Positions 1 to 11,020 of a stretch of DNA of 64,000 nucleotides are shown here, in pieces. Location of the stretch: NCBI GenBank assembly GCA_963842505.1, contig CAWJGZ010000002.1, positions 248,001 through 312,000 on the forward strand, read 5' to 3'. The notes under the pieces were generated by a model, which saw only the letters and a program-made list of their open reading frames with translations, ran no database searches and was not told where the DNA came from. A program made the translations under genes and the position numbers. Source of the DNA: PALSA-129 sp963842505 (GTDB lineage: Bacteria; Acidobacteriota; Terriglobia; Bryobacterales; Bryobacteraceae). Numbering within the stretch: the stretch's first letter is position 1; every line of letters begins with the position of its first letter.

Positions 1-264
1 GATGTGGAGGTGGGGTCAAGCCCGGTGGAACTACCCGCCGTGGTGCTGCGCGCCGTGCAGGGAACTCTCATGCTCACCAGCCAACCGGAAGGCGCCGCCG
101 TGCTGGTGAACGGCAAGCGTTACACGCAGATCACGCCCGCCCAGATCAACCTGGCGCCGGGCACCTATAGCATCACGGTGGAATGGAAAGACGGCAAGCA
201 GGTCACCCGCACCGTCGAAATCCGGAACGGAATCAACTACCAGAAGTTTCTGATAGCACAGTAA
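1..264 (+). CDS. PEGA-domain protein, C-terminal part (cut by window edge)
   Basis: The reading frame is open from base 1 and ends at a stop at 262-264, so the true start lies upstream of the window. The last ~70 residues form a PEGA-type beta-sandwich: the pattern GTLMLTSQPEGAAVLVNGK, then a T-P segment, LAPGTYSITVE and a closing strand ending in FLIAQ. PEGA domains are common at the C-terminus of acidobacterial surface proteins and Ser/Thr kinases, where they probably mediate extracytoplasmic contacts. The upstream domain cannot be seen. The 3' end overlaps the convergent radical SAM gene by 32 bp. Confidence 0.7.
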   Translation, partial: DVEVGSSPVELPAVVLRAVQGTLMLTSQPEGAAVLVNGKRYTQITPAQINLAPGTYSITVEWKDGKQVTRTVEIRNGINYQKFLIAQ

Positions 265-1942
265 GGCTGCCCACACTTTTGTCCGAAGGCAGCAGCGGCG
301 GCGACACCCAGTTGCGGCGTTCCACAATGGTCTCCGGCTCGTAGGTTTGGCCTTGCGCCAGGCGCCGGGCTTCGCGGCGCGACGACCATAACAGCAGCGG
401 ACCCACCAGGCACGCGGCCACGCGACCCCACAGTCCAAACTCGCGGCCCACTTCCTGACGCAGTTCGCGAATTTTTTCGCTGACCGCAGGATTGGAGGCG
501 CGCAGTTGCTTCTCCATGGCCCAGAGCGCGGCCGCATAACCATCTTTGAGCGATCGGGATTCCCAGGCGAAGCGCGCGCGCACCCGCGCATCGGGGTCGT
601 TCTTGTAGCGCAGCCAGCCGTTGAAGGTAGTGCGGCAGATGCGATAGATGCTGGGGCCATTGCGTTCGAAATCGCGGCGGAAGGCTTCGTCCAGAAACTT
701 CTTGGAGTCTTCGCGCGAAATGGCGGCATGCTGAAAGTTGAACTTGTCCTGCCCGTGGATGTCGGCCAGGTCGACGCCCTCCAGCATGCGTCCCTGTTGC
801 GTCATCTCCGCAAACAGCGGCGTGCCGGGGACCGGCGTATAGAGCATGAACTGATGGAAATCCGTATCGTGCGCTATGGCGTGCTCAATCTCGTCGTGAA
901 TATTTTCCGGGGTATGGTGCTCCAGGCCGATGATCGTCGAGCCCAGCAGCTTGATGCCGTGCTGGCGGAGTTCGCGGGTGAGCGCCAGGGTGTCGGCGCC
1001 CTTCAGTTTGACGTAGGAGGAGTGCGGCGATTCCAGCCCCATCCAGATCCAGGAGACGCCCAGTTCCACCAGTTCCCGCATGGAATACTGGCTGATGGCA
1101 TTGGCCGAAGAAAAGACGTAGAGCGACCAGGCCTTGTTGCCGGCCTTCATGTGGGTGAGCAGTTCCATGGCCCGCCGCTTGTGCAGCAGGAAGTTCTCAT
1201 CCATCATGAAGAACGATTTGACGCCCAGCTTCTCTTCCATCTCCGCCATCACGGCGAAGAGTTCCGCGCCGGTATCGTAGAAATTCAGGAACTTTCCCTT
1301 GCCGCCGAAAAAGGCCGAGGTGGTGCAGAAGTTGCAGCCCATGGGGCATCCCACCGATGGAATGATGGTGGCGGCCGTATTTCCCTTGTTTTGCGGCAGG
1401 GGCATGCCCATGGTGCGTCCACCGAATCCGGAAACGATCTGCGGATGCTTGATCGGCGCCGCCGGATCTTCCTTCAGGAAGCGCCGCATCCATGAGATGC
1501 CGTCGCCGCGCACGATGTGATCGGCATCCACCATTTCCTCGATGTTCGGAGTGGCCGCGACGTGCCCGCCGATCACGATGGTGGCATGGGGCGCAATCCG
1601 GCGGACCATCTTGCACATCTCCCGCACCTTGCCGATGTTCACGATGATCGAAGAGATGCCCACAATATCGTACTGGTTGGCCGCCAGTTCGGCCGCGAAG
1701 CCCGCTTGCGTGGGGAAATCGAGCACGGTGGTGGGCGCAGAGATATTCTGCTGGATCATCAGAATGCCCCACGAACGGTGGAACATGCGCAGCGAAAACG
1801 GTCCTTGTTCGCGCGTCACTTGGTTGTGGTACAGCTCCATCGGGTTGATTTTACGGCTCCCGAATTCGTCGTCCTGGGCATAAGGCCCAAACACGGAAGT
1901 GAGCAGTACTCGGGCCCTGGAGCCCTTAGGATGGGTTTCCAT
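233..1942 (-). CDS. B12-binding-domain radical SAM protein
   Basis: A 569-residue protein. Residues ~70-155 resemble a cobalamin-binding Rossmann domain (YDIVGISSIIVNIGK, then TIVIGGHVAA and ADHIVRGDG). It is followed by a radical SAM core with the CxxxCxxC cluster motif at C199, C203 and C206 (VGCPMGCNFC). This architecture is shared by radical SAM methyltransferases and related enzymes acting on unactivated carbons; the substrate cannot be read from the sequence. The ATG at 1942 gives a full N-terminus. The gene stands alone on the minus strand and converges on the PEGA gene with a 32-bp overlap. It is not next to an obvious biosynthetic partner, so its pathway is unknown. Confidence 0.8.
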   Translation of the reverse strand: METHPKGSRARVLLTSVFGPYAQDDEFGSRKINPMELYHNQVTREQGPFSLRMFHRSWGILMIQQNISAPTTVLDFPTQAGFAAELAANQYDIVGISSIIVNIGKVREMCKMVRRIAPHATIVIGGHVAATPNIEEMVDADHIVRGDGISWMRRFLKEDPAAPIKHPQIVSGFGGRTMGMPLPQNKGNTAATIIPSVGCPMGCNFCTTSAFFGGKGKFLNFYDTGAELFAVMAEMEEKLGVKSFFMMDENFLLHKRRAMELLTHMKAGNKAWSLYVFSSANAISQYSMRELVELGVSWIWMGLESPHSSYVKLKGADTLALTRELRQHGIKLLGSTIIGLEHHTPENIHDEIEHAIAHDTDFHQFMLYTPVPGTPLFAEMTQQGRMLEGVDLADIHGQDKFNFQHAAISREDSKKFLDEAFRRDFERNGPSIYRICRTTFNGWLRYKNDPDARVRARFAWESRSLKDGYAAALWAMEKQLRASNPAVSEKIRELRQEVGREFGLWGRVAACLVGPLLLWSSRREARRLAQGQTYEPETIVERRNWVSPPLLPSDKSVGSLTVLSETSGS

Positions 1943-2115
1943 ATTAGCGAGTTTGAGTGCTGAAAGTATTATAACTGCCGTTTCCGGCGGCTTTGTGTAA
2001 TATCTCTGTAAGGGCTGTCATGGCCATGAAACCAAAGCTGCTACTGAGCTGCTGTCTGCTTACTTTGGTATACGGCCGGGCGGGTGTACGCCATGGAGCA
2101 GTGATGCGCCGGTGC

Positions 2116-2271
2116 GACAGACCATCGCCTTTGGCGGTCTGTCTTTTGTAGTCTGCCGCGGGAGGCGACAGGGTCGAAGAAGGGGGCGCCGGCTGGAAAG
2201 CCGGCGTTGCGGGCCGGAGGCCCGCTCCACGAACAGGCACTCCGACAGACGACAAAAAGCGATCGTCTGTC
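2116..2271. repeat. Composite hairpin element with an interspersed GC-rich core
   Basis: The 352-bp gap between the radical SAM and kinase genes is largely filled by stacked inverted repeats. An outer pair is GACAGACC (2116-2123) with GGTCTGTC (2136-2143). A second is GACAGACGA (2244-2252) with TCGTCTGTC (2263-2271). Between them lies a core (2173-2236) with two perfect GC stems, GCCGGCT/AGCCGGC (2188-2205) and GCGGGCC/GGCCCGC (2209-2225). The 64-bp core recurs almost unchanged at 17421-17483, so it is a dispersed repeat rather than a gene-specific site. No protein can be supported here. Confidence 0.75.
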
Positions 2272-2294
2272 CCACTGCGCACACTTGGGGTACC

Positions 2295-5006
<2,712 letters not shown>

Positions 5007-5095
5007 GCTGGGTGCCTGCTCCCGGGCTTCCACTCCGATTTGTGTTTTTCCCGCGGTTCTGATAGTCTGTTTCAACCCAAAGGAGGGTCGTTACA

Positions 5096-5320
5096 GTGGA
5101 TGCTGAATTGTTGGAAGGCGAGATTCTCGAACAGTATCGAAGTGTAATCGACGCCGCAGAACCGGAAAAGAAGAAGAAGGAGAAAGAGGAGCAAACCGAG
5201 GCGCCGCAGTGCTCCTTCGTGGATGTCTGTTCCGAGGGCTGCACCGGCGCCACCACCGATGAAAAAAAGAGGAAGAAACAGGCGCGTGTCTCCGGCTGGT
5301 TCGATCCGCCGGTTGCGTAA
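5096..5320 (+). CDS. Candidate lanthipeptide (class V-like) precursor peptide, 74 aa
   Basis: The small gene starts at GTG 5096, nine bases after a near-perfect ribosome-binding site AAAGGAGG (5079-5086). Residues 1-38 form an acidic/lysine-rich leader-like half with the helix-prone segment ELLEGEILEQY and a KKKKEKEE stretch. The second half carries three cysteines (C39, C45, C49) interleaved with Ser40, Ser46, Thr50, Thr53, Thr54 and Ser66, followed by a basic tail and the terminus SGWFDPPVA. It lies 12 bp upstream of the kinase, HopA1 and LanC genes, as expected for a substrate peptide. I recognise no family for the peptide itself, so the precursor role rests on context, size and Cys/Ser/Thr content. 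The leader/core boundary is not evident; C39 onward is a guess. Confidence 0.65.
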   Translation: MDAELLEGEILEQYRSVIDAAEPEKKKKEKEEQTEAPQCSFVDVCSEGCTGATTDEKKRKKQARVSGWFDPPVA

Positions 5321-5332
5321 GTCTTCCTCCCC

Positions 5333-6361
5333 ATGTTTCTGACGGAGGCGAACGTTCTCCATTACCTGGTGGAGCGCAACTTTGCCGAGATGGGAGCGGT
5401 GGTCGATGGCCGGTTCACCGTTCGCAGTCTGAGCTATCGCAACTATAACTACGCCGTCACTTGCGGACGGCGCGAGTATCTGGTCAAACAACCCAAGAAG
5501 TGGACGCCGGCGGGACGCGGCTCTATCGACGGCGAGGCCTCTTTCTACTGGCAGGTGCGCACCGATCCGCGCTTTCGGCCGCTGCGCAGTCTGGTGCCGG
5601 AATCCTATGGCTACGACCCGCTGCACTCCATCCTGATCCTGAAATTCCTTCCGCATCAGACTACCTTGCACCATGCGCCCGACCGCTTTTCGCCGGAAAC
5701 CGCGCGCCTGGTAGCCGCCGCCATGGCTGCGCTGCACCGCGGAATGCGCTCGCCGGAAATCGGCCAGCTTTTCCCAGCGTCCATCTCCTGGTTCTTCTCT
5801 ATCCACGAGGGCGATCCCGACAAGCTGGAAGACGCCACCGAAGGACAGCGCGAACTGGTCCGGTTGGTGCGCAAGTTTTCGGCTTTCGGAGACGCGCTCG
5901 AATCGGTCCGCAGCGAGTGGCGCGCGCAGAGCCTGATCCACGGCGATTGGAAGCTTTCCAATTGCCTGGTCTCCGCCGCGCGCGACCGGTTGTCGATGGT
6001 GGACTGGGAGTTCGCCTCCTGGGGCGACCCGCTCTGGGACGCCGGCACGGTGCTGCAATCGTATTGGAGCTTCTGGGTGCGGTCGCCGGAGAAACATCCG
6101 ATAGAAGAAATCCGGCCCGCCTTGTCGGCCTTCCTGGAAACCTACGCGCACGAAACCGGCACCGGCGTGTCCGATATCCTCGTGCCAGTGGTTCGCTTTG
6201 CCGGCGCCCGCATGGTGCAGACCGCCTATGAAGCTCTGATCCGGGCCGACCAGATGACCGCCGATGCCGTCCGCCTGGCGCAGGCCAGCCTGAACATTCT
6301 GACGCGCCCGGAGCACGCCGCCGGAGCGCTGCTGGGAGTCAAGACATGCGCCGCCAGCTAG
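5333..6361 (+). CDS. APH-fold phosphotransferase, putative lanthipeptide Ser/Thr kinase (class V LanK-type)
   Basis: A 342-aa aminoglycoside-phosphotransferase/choline-kinase-fold protein. Visible motifs are the nucleotide lysine in LVKQP (K52), the catalytic loop LIHGDWKLSN (HGD 203-205, N210) and the metal-binding DWE (224-226) in MVDWEFASWGD. In thioamitide and class V lanthipeptide pathways, an APH-family kinase paired with a HopA1 protein phosphorylates Ser/Thr of the precursor. The gene sits 12 bp after the precursor candidate and overlaps the HopA1 gene by 16 bp, so the pair is translationally coupled. Without that context it could be read as an antibiotic or small-molecule kinase; the neighbourhood makes peptide modification the better reading. 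Confidence 0.8.
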   Translation: MFLTEANVLHYLVERNFAEMGAVVDGRFTVRSLSYRNYNYAVTCGRREYLVKQPKKWTPAGRGSIDGEASFYWQVRTDPRFRPLRSLVPESYGYDPLHSILILKFLPHQTTLHHAPDRFSPETARLVAAAMAALHRGMRSPEIGQLFPASISWFFSIHEGDPDKLEDATEGQRELVRLVRKFSAFGDALESVRSEWRAQSLIHGDWKLSNCLVSAARDRLSMVDWEFASWGDPLWDAGTVLQSYWSFWVRSPEKHPIEEIRPALSAFLETYAHETGTGVSDILVPVVRFAGARMVQTAYEALIRADQMTADAVRLAQASLNILTRPEHAAGALLGVKTCAAS

Positions 6362-7245
6362 AAGCCATCATGGCCACGGAATGGCCGCGGATGGAGGACA
6401 CCGCCAAACTCGCCAGGCTGCTCTGCGATCGGTGTTACAACCATTCCATCCTCGATCCGCCTCCGCCCAAAATCACCGAAAGCGAAGACATCCTGCCCGC
6501 GTTGATCGCCGCCAACCAAAGCAGCCCCGCGTGGGAGGAAGGCTGGACCATCGACCAGCGGCTGGAAGACGGCCTGGTGCTCGCGCGCAAGGGCCGGGCG
6601 GCCCGCTCATTTCTGCCGGGCGAGTACGTCACCACGCGCGGCCTGGACCGCGGACCCGATCCCGACGATACCATCACCGTCTTCATCGCACCGGGCAGTC
6701 CGGACCTGCAGACCGCCTTCTACTTCGCATTCGGCGAAGCCATCGAAGAACTCGGCTCCAGCGTTCCCACGCTGCGCGCCTATTGGAACATCGCACCCCA
6801 AGGCGTGACCCTGCTGATGGAGACGCTGACGCGGGAATTCAACCGCTTCCAGGTGCCGTTCCGGTTCAAGTGCCTGCGGTACGTGGCGCACTACTCGCGG
6901 CGCGACCCGGCCATCCTTTATGTAAGCCGCCGATCATACCCCATCGTGGCCATGCTCATCGAAAAGATTTATCCGGCCGTCCGCCCGTGGCTGCGCGAGA
7001 CTGTTCCACTGTTCACCAAGGCAGTGGCCCACGGACTCGGATTCGCCGAAGACCCCGGCGACAGTTTCGGCAGCCATCGCTCCCGCATCCTGGCGGAGGC
7101 CGTCACGCGCTCGCATGGCCAGCCCGTGGCACAACGGTTGGACGAATTGCGCCGGCAGTTCGAACAGCGCGGGATTTCGCTCGATACACCGTGGCTCGGC
7201 CCGGCATCGCCCGAAACCTACGAGTTTCCTTTTCCCGCCGCATGA
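6346..7245 (+). CDS. HopA1-family protein, putative phospho-Ser/Thr lyase of RiPP dehydration
   Basis: A 299-aa protein with the features of the HopA1 effector-like family. These are an N-terminal helical part with a YNHSIL segment, a central RAYWNIAPQGVTLL strand pair, FNRFQVPFRFKCL, a conserved R-D-P-AILYVSR strand and a C-terminal GLGFAEDPGDSFGSHR motif. The family is named for the Pseudomonas effector HopA1. In thioviridamide-like and class V lanthipeptide clusters a HopA1 homologue works with the kinase to eliminate phosphate and give dehydroalanine/dehydrobutyrine. Its stop overlaps the LanC start (ATGA at 7242-7245). ATG 6346 is used; ATG 6370 would shorten it by 8 residues. Confidence 0.8.
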   Translation: MRRQLEAIMATEWPRMEDTAKLARLLCDRCYNHSILDPPPPKITESEDILPALIAANQSSPAWEEGWTIDQRLEDGLVLARKGRAARSFLPGEYVTTRGLDRGPDPDDTITVFIAPGSPDLQTAFYFAFGEAIEELGSSVPTLRAYWNIAPQGVTLLMETLTREFNRFQVPFRFKCLRYVAHYSRRDPAILYVSRRSYPIVAMLIEKIYPAVRPWLRETVPLFTKAVAHGLGFAEDPGDSFGSHRSRILAEAVTRSHGQPVAQRLDELRRQFEQRGISLDTPWLGPASPETYEFPFPAA

Positions 7246-8423
7246 AGGCTACGTATCTCAAGGTCGCGGAACGGATCGGCGCGCGCCTGTGCCGCGATGC
7301 GCTTTGGAGCCGCGGGCGCTGCAACTGGACCGCCGACCGAGCCGAGGGCCGCACCACGATCCACGGCTCTCTCGGCCCGCTGCTCTACGACGGAACGGCC
7401 GGCATCGCGCTGTGCTTGTGGCGGCTGGGGGAAGTCACCGGCGAGCGCATTTTCCGCCTCACCGCCGAAGGCGCCCTGCGCCATGCGCTCTCCAAAATGC
7501 CGGTGGACGGTTCGGGTTTGTACGCCGGCGCTCCCGGCATCCTCTTCGCAGCCTCGCAAATGGGCCACGAGATCACCGAAGCCCAAGCCGTGGAAGCCGC
7601 CGCGCTACGCCTGGGGATGCTCGATCTCATCGGCGGCAGCGCCGGCGCCATTATCGCCTTGCTCTGCCTTTACCGCGCCGGCAGTAAGGCGCGCTTGCTC
7701 GAAACCGCTGTCTCGCACGGCGACCTGCTGCTCCGTCGAGCCACACGAGGCGAGGAAGGCTGGAGTTGGAAAACCATCCCCGCCCTCCGCAACTGCACCG
7801 GCCTCTCGCATGGAACCGCCGGCATCGCCTGGGCGTTGCTCGAACTCCGACAAATCAGCCACGAAGACCGTTTCCGCGACGCCGCCCTGGAGGCCTTCCG
7901 CTATGAACGAAGCTGCTTCGATCCGCAGCGGCAAGCCTGGCCCGACTTCCGCCAAGAGCCCACCGAATACCCCACGCTGTGGTGCCACGGCGCGGCCGGC
8001 ATCGGCTTCACGCGCCTGCGCGCCTGGGAGATTCTGCAAGACGAACGGTGCCTCGCGGAGGCCCGCATTGCGCTCGCCAGGACGACCGATCCAGCGCACG
8101 CACCCGCCAATTACTCGCTCTGCCACGGCAAGTTTGGCAACGCCGATTTCCTGATTCAGGCTTCCCAAGTCTTGGGGGAAGAAGCCTGGCTGACCTCCGC
8201 CGAGCAGGCGGCCGACGAAGCCATCGACCTTTTCGAACGGCGCCGGCTGCCCTGGCCCTGCGGACTTCCCAACGCCAACGAAACGCCTGACCTGATGCTT
8301 GGCCTGGCAGGCATCGCGCATTTCTACCTGCGGCTCGCGGAGCCTGAGCGAATCCCTACCGTGTTACTGCCGGCCGTGGTGGAGGGCGGACCCGCTGGGA
8401 CCACTTCCTCGCTTATGGAGTGA
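7242..8423 (+). CDS. Stand-alone LanC-like lanthionine cyclase
   Basis: A 393-aa alpha/alpha-toroid protein with all hallmarks of LanC: repeated GxxG motifs (DGTAGIALCLW, GLYAGAPGIL, GLSHGTAGIAWAL, WCHGAAGIGFTRL, LCHGKFGNADFLI). The zinc ligands are C248 in WCHG and C294-H295 in LCHG, and H190 in GLSHG is at the position of the LanC acid/base histidine. The intact metal site predicts an active cyclase that adds Cys thiols to dehydroamino acids. It overlaps the HopA1 stop by 4 bp. As a separate single-domain cyclase downstream of kinase and HopA1 genes it completes a class V-like set: phosphorylation, elimination, cyclisation. No LanD, methyltransferase, exporter or dedicated protease gene follows. 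Confidence 0.88.
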   Translation: MKATYLKVAERIGARLCRDALWSRGRCNWTADRAEGRTTIHGSLGPLLYDGTAGIALCLWRLGEVTGERIFRLTAEGALRHALSKMPVDGSGLYAGAPGILFAASQMGHEITEAQAVEAAALRLGMLDLIGGSAGAIIALLCLYRAGSKARLLETAVSHGDLLLRRATRGEEGWSWKTIPALRNCTGLSHGTAGIAWALLELRQISHEDRFRDAALEAFRYERSCFDPQRQAWPDFRQEPTEYPTLWCHGAAGIGFTRLRAWEILQDERCLAEARIALARTTDPAHAPANYSLCHGKFGNADFLIQASQVLGEEAWLTSAEQAADEAIDLFERRRLPWPCGLPNANETPDLMLGLAGIAHFYLRLAEPERIPTVLLPAVVEGGPAGTTSSLME

Positions 8424-8480
8424 GTTCACGGGGCAGCAGGTCCGCCAGGGAGCCGGCCGCGGACCAGGGGGTCCGCCCTC

Positions 8481-10370
8481 CTACTCCACCCGCAACCAGT
8501 AATTCAGAATTGCCGACTGAGCGCTTGTAACTCCCGCCAGGGGAGAAAAGCTATAAGTCTTCTTGACGTTCCCTACCAGGGTTGCCTCGATTTCCTGCTC
8601 CGACCCGCCGCGCGAGATCCGCAACTTGATCCTGTCTCCGGCCTTCTTCGCGGTCAGCGCATCGTTCAACACCAACGCCGTGGGAGCCACCGCCCCATCC
8701 ACGTCCAGAATCAGGTCTCCGGCCTTCAAACCGGCCACTTCCGCGGGCGATCCGGCCGCCACGTCCGTCACCGCCAATTGCGTCAGCGGCGCGCCCCCTC
8801 GGCCTCGACCACCACCACCACCGCCGCGCGCGCCACCGCGTCCGCCGCCGGCCGGCATCGCGCTGGGCGGCAGTTCCCGCGTATGCGTATCCACTCCCAG
8901 GTACGCGCCCGGCGCTTCCACCGCCGTCGAGTCCAGCTTCAACCCCGCCAACGCATAGTACCTGGCGTAATTCACTTCCCTGGTGGTGGCCGCGTACTCG
9001 AACACCTCTGTCAGATCACCGCCCGCCGCGCTCTCGCACTCCTGCCGGAACTCGGCATCCGTGAAACCCCGCTTCTTTTCGAGGTAATACTTCCGGTACA
9101 GACCTCGCATCACGTCGTCGAGCGACTTACGGTTCTTACTCCCGTCGCGAATCTTCAAATCCAGCATGGCGCCCAACATCGCCCCATTGTTGTAATAGGA
9201 GATGGTGGTGTTCCGGTCGCCGCCAATCCCCGATCCCGTGCTCCAGGTGTTCCAGCTCGATTCGGTCGCCGATTGGTAATGGTGTCCCGAGGCATTCTCA
9301 AAGGCACCGATGGCCGCCGCCATCTTGTCCAGATACTGCTCCTTCGTCATCAAGCCGGCCCGCACCAGCACGAGGTCCTGGTAATACACCGAGAGTCCTT
9401 CCGACACCCACAGCATGTTCGTCAGGTTTTCCTGGTCGTAGTCAAATGGCCCCAGGGCGATCGGCCGGATGCGCTTCACATTGAAGTTATGGAAGTACTC
9501 ATGGCAGATGAAGCTCAACCAACGAAGATACCCGTTAGGCGTGCTCAAGCTGTTGCCGTCGAACTGATTCGACGAGGAATTCGAATGTTCGATTCCGCCG
9601 CCCCCGCGCCCCATCATGAGGAAGGTGTAGTGCCGATAGGGAACGTCGCCGATCAACTGCGTGGCCGCAGTCACCATGGCCTTCAGGTCCGCCACCATCT
9701 TCGGCCGGTCCACGTCTTCCTTCACATTCTCAATGGCGACGTAATGCGGCACGCCTTTCACCGCGAACTGCAAGTACTCCTGGTTGCCGATGAGGATCGG
9801 GCAATCGTACAGCACGTCGAAGTTCGCCGCCGAAAACGTGCCTGGCTTGCCTTCCACCGGCTCAAGCCCGGTGGCGATTTGTTTCCAAATCGACGGTAGC
9901 TGAATGGTCACCGACACCGGATGCTGAATCTGGCCCGCCACGTATACGAACACTCCCGATGGCGAAAGATAGGCGCGGTCTTCGCCCACATAGGTGTTCG
10001 CCGCGAAGGACGTGGCGCCAAACACGTCGTAGTTCAGCACGATGGCAGGCGCGTTCGCGGACACCACGCGCCATGTGCTCCTGGCGGTCTTCTCAAACGG
10101 CAGCGCGTGTCCGGCGCCATCCTCCACGCGGAAGTTCGATACATTGCGCGAATAGTCGCCGATGCCGTAGTATCCGGGGGACCACGCCGGCATTTTGAAA
10201 TCCTGCAATTCGCCCTTCAGCCCTTCGCAGCGAAAAGTCACGTGCAGAGTGTGGGTGGCGGGCTGCGGCATGGAAACCGTAAACGCCATGGCATCCGCCG
10301 CGGCATGCGCCAGACCCGCCGAAACGGCGAGGGCCAGCGCGAGAATCAGAAAAGTTCGACGTCGCATCAA
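8481..10370 (-). CDS. M61-family (glycyl aminopeptidase-like) secreted metallopeptidase with PDZ domain
   Basis: A 629-aa protein with a signal peptide (MMRRRTFLILALALAVSAG). An N-terminal beta domain is followed by a gluzincin peptidase core with the zinc motif HEYFH (~residues 291-295) in FICHEYFHNFNVKRIRP and an upstream GGIEHSNSSS block. A Gly/Arg-rich linker (~510-540) leads to a C-terminal PDZ domain (AGSPAEVAGLKAGDLILDVDG). This is the M61 layout. It faces the LanC gene, tail to tail, with a 57-bp gap. M61 enzymes are widespread in Acidobacteriota, so a role as leader peptidase for the neighbouring peptide is only a possibility. Confidence 0.88.
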   Translation of the reverse strand: MMRRRTFLILALALAVSAGLAHAAADAMAFTVSMPQPATHTLHVTFRCEGLKGELQDFKMPAWSPGYYGIGDYSRNVSNFRVEDGAGHALPFEKTARSTWRVVSANAPAIVLNYDVFGATSFAANTYVGEDRAYLSPSGVFVYVAGQIQHPVSVTIQLPSIWKQIATGLEPVEGKPGTFSAANFDVLYDCPILIGNQEYLQFAVKGVPHYVAIENVKEDVDRPKMVADLKAMVTAATQLIGDVPYRHYTFLMMGRGGGGIEHSNSSSNQFDGNSLSTPNGYLRWLSFICHEYFHNFNVKRIRPIALGPFDYDQENLTNMLWVSEGLSVYYQDLVLVRAGLMTKEQYLDKMAAAIGAFENASGHHYQSATESSWNTWSTGSGIGGDRNTTISYYNNGAMLGAMLDLKIRDGSKNRKSLDDVMRGLYRKYYLEKKRGFTDAEFRQECESAAGGDLTEVFEYAATTREVNYARYYALAGLKLDSTAVEAPGAYLGVDTHTRELPPSAMPAGGGRGGARGGGGGGRGRGGAPLTQLAVTDVAAGSPAEVAGLKAGDLILDVDGAVAPTALVLNDALTAKKAGDRIKLRISRGGSEQEIEATLVGNVKKTYSFSPLAGVTSAQSAILNYWLRVE

Positions 10371-10815
10371 GTGCGGAGTCTAGGCCACGGCGCGCCTCAG
10401 TGTCAAGCACATCAGTGTCAAGCCTCTGCAAGCAGCGCGCCGTTGGCAGATACTTTCTCTAACCAGTGCACTCAAGGGAGGGTAAGCCGTGCCAGCAATC
10501 AACGGCCAAGTGAACCCGGCCAGTCCTCCAAAGGCTACTTTCAGAAAGCCCACTTTTGTCTCACTTGGACGCGCCAATGCTCTCCGAACGGTAATGGCGC
10601 GATTCCGGCTACATGCCGGAATGCTCGATCAACGGAGGTTTGAGATTGGCGTCAAGACAGAATCCGGTACACCATGCCGTGGCCTCGTCCACCTTTGGGG
10701 TTACGCGTGAGTGCTGCTGGCGGAGAGCCATCTGACGCAGCGCCTTTTCGGGGCGATGGTGCGGAGGATTGCCAACTTGCCGGCGCCGACGGCGTAGACG
10801 TTTGTGGAATGCATT
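10371..10815. other. Intergenic stretch without a supportable gene
   Basis: Between the M61 gene and the hypothetical gene at 11021 there are ~650 bp. I see two direct copies of CAGTGTCAAGC near 10398 and 10412, a possible 73-codon GTG-started frame at 10489 after an AGGGAGGG sequence (no recognisable product), and the repeat described at 10816. The stretch may carry the promoter of the 11021 gene but no clear -35/-10 pair stands out. Confidence 0.5.
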
Positions 10816-10908
10816 GAAAAGACTGTCTTTTCCGGTTTTGGATTTTCCGGCACAGCGACTAACTGCGCCTTGCGAGGGCAAGAACGGCTCCCGGAGGAAG
10901 AATGCAAC
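10816..10908. repeat. Imperfect direct repeat, copy A (partner at 12326)
   Basis: A ~93-bp segment beginning GAAAAGAC, containing CCGGTTTT, ACTGCGCCTTGCG and CGGCTCCCGGAGG, and ending AATGCAAC. The same order of blocks recurs at 12326-12419 in the same orientation, flanking the 11021-12199 gene. Read on the minus strand, both copies keep a similar peptide pattern (LREP..PQGAV..AGK.KTG), which may mean decayed coding DNA or chance from the shared sequence. Confidence 0.65.
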
Positions 10909-11020
10909 AGACGCAACTCGCCGGATCAAAGGATGGCGGCTGGGTGTATACTAAACCGGACCTGAGACCCCCAAATGAAAATTCCTGATAGTAGCCCATT
11001 ATGTCAGGAGGAGGTGAGGG

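Noticed and set aside
5333..6361. Kinase gene as an aminoglycoside-resistance gene
   Set aside because: The fold is shared, but translational coupling to HopA1 and LanC genes and the upstream peptide make a RiPP kinase more likely.
6381..7241. Long plus-strand frame in phase with the LanC gene, extending it by 287 codons upstream
   Set aside because: It translates the HopA1 gene in the wrong frame (Arg/Pro/His-rich, no domain). The LanC protein starts at ATG 7242 in an ATGA overlap with the HopA1 stop.
8481..10370. M61 peptidase as the dedicated leader peptidase of the lanthipeptide cluster
   Set aside because: It is on the opposite strand, exported, and of a type common in Acidobacteriota; proximity alone is not enough.
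10489..10710. 73-codon GTG-started frame after an AGGGAGGG sequence
   Set aside because: The ribosome-binding site is good but the product has no recognisable features and no neighbour supports it; left as possible only.
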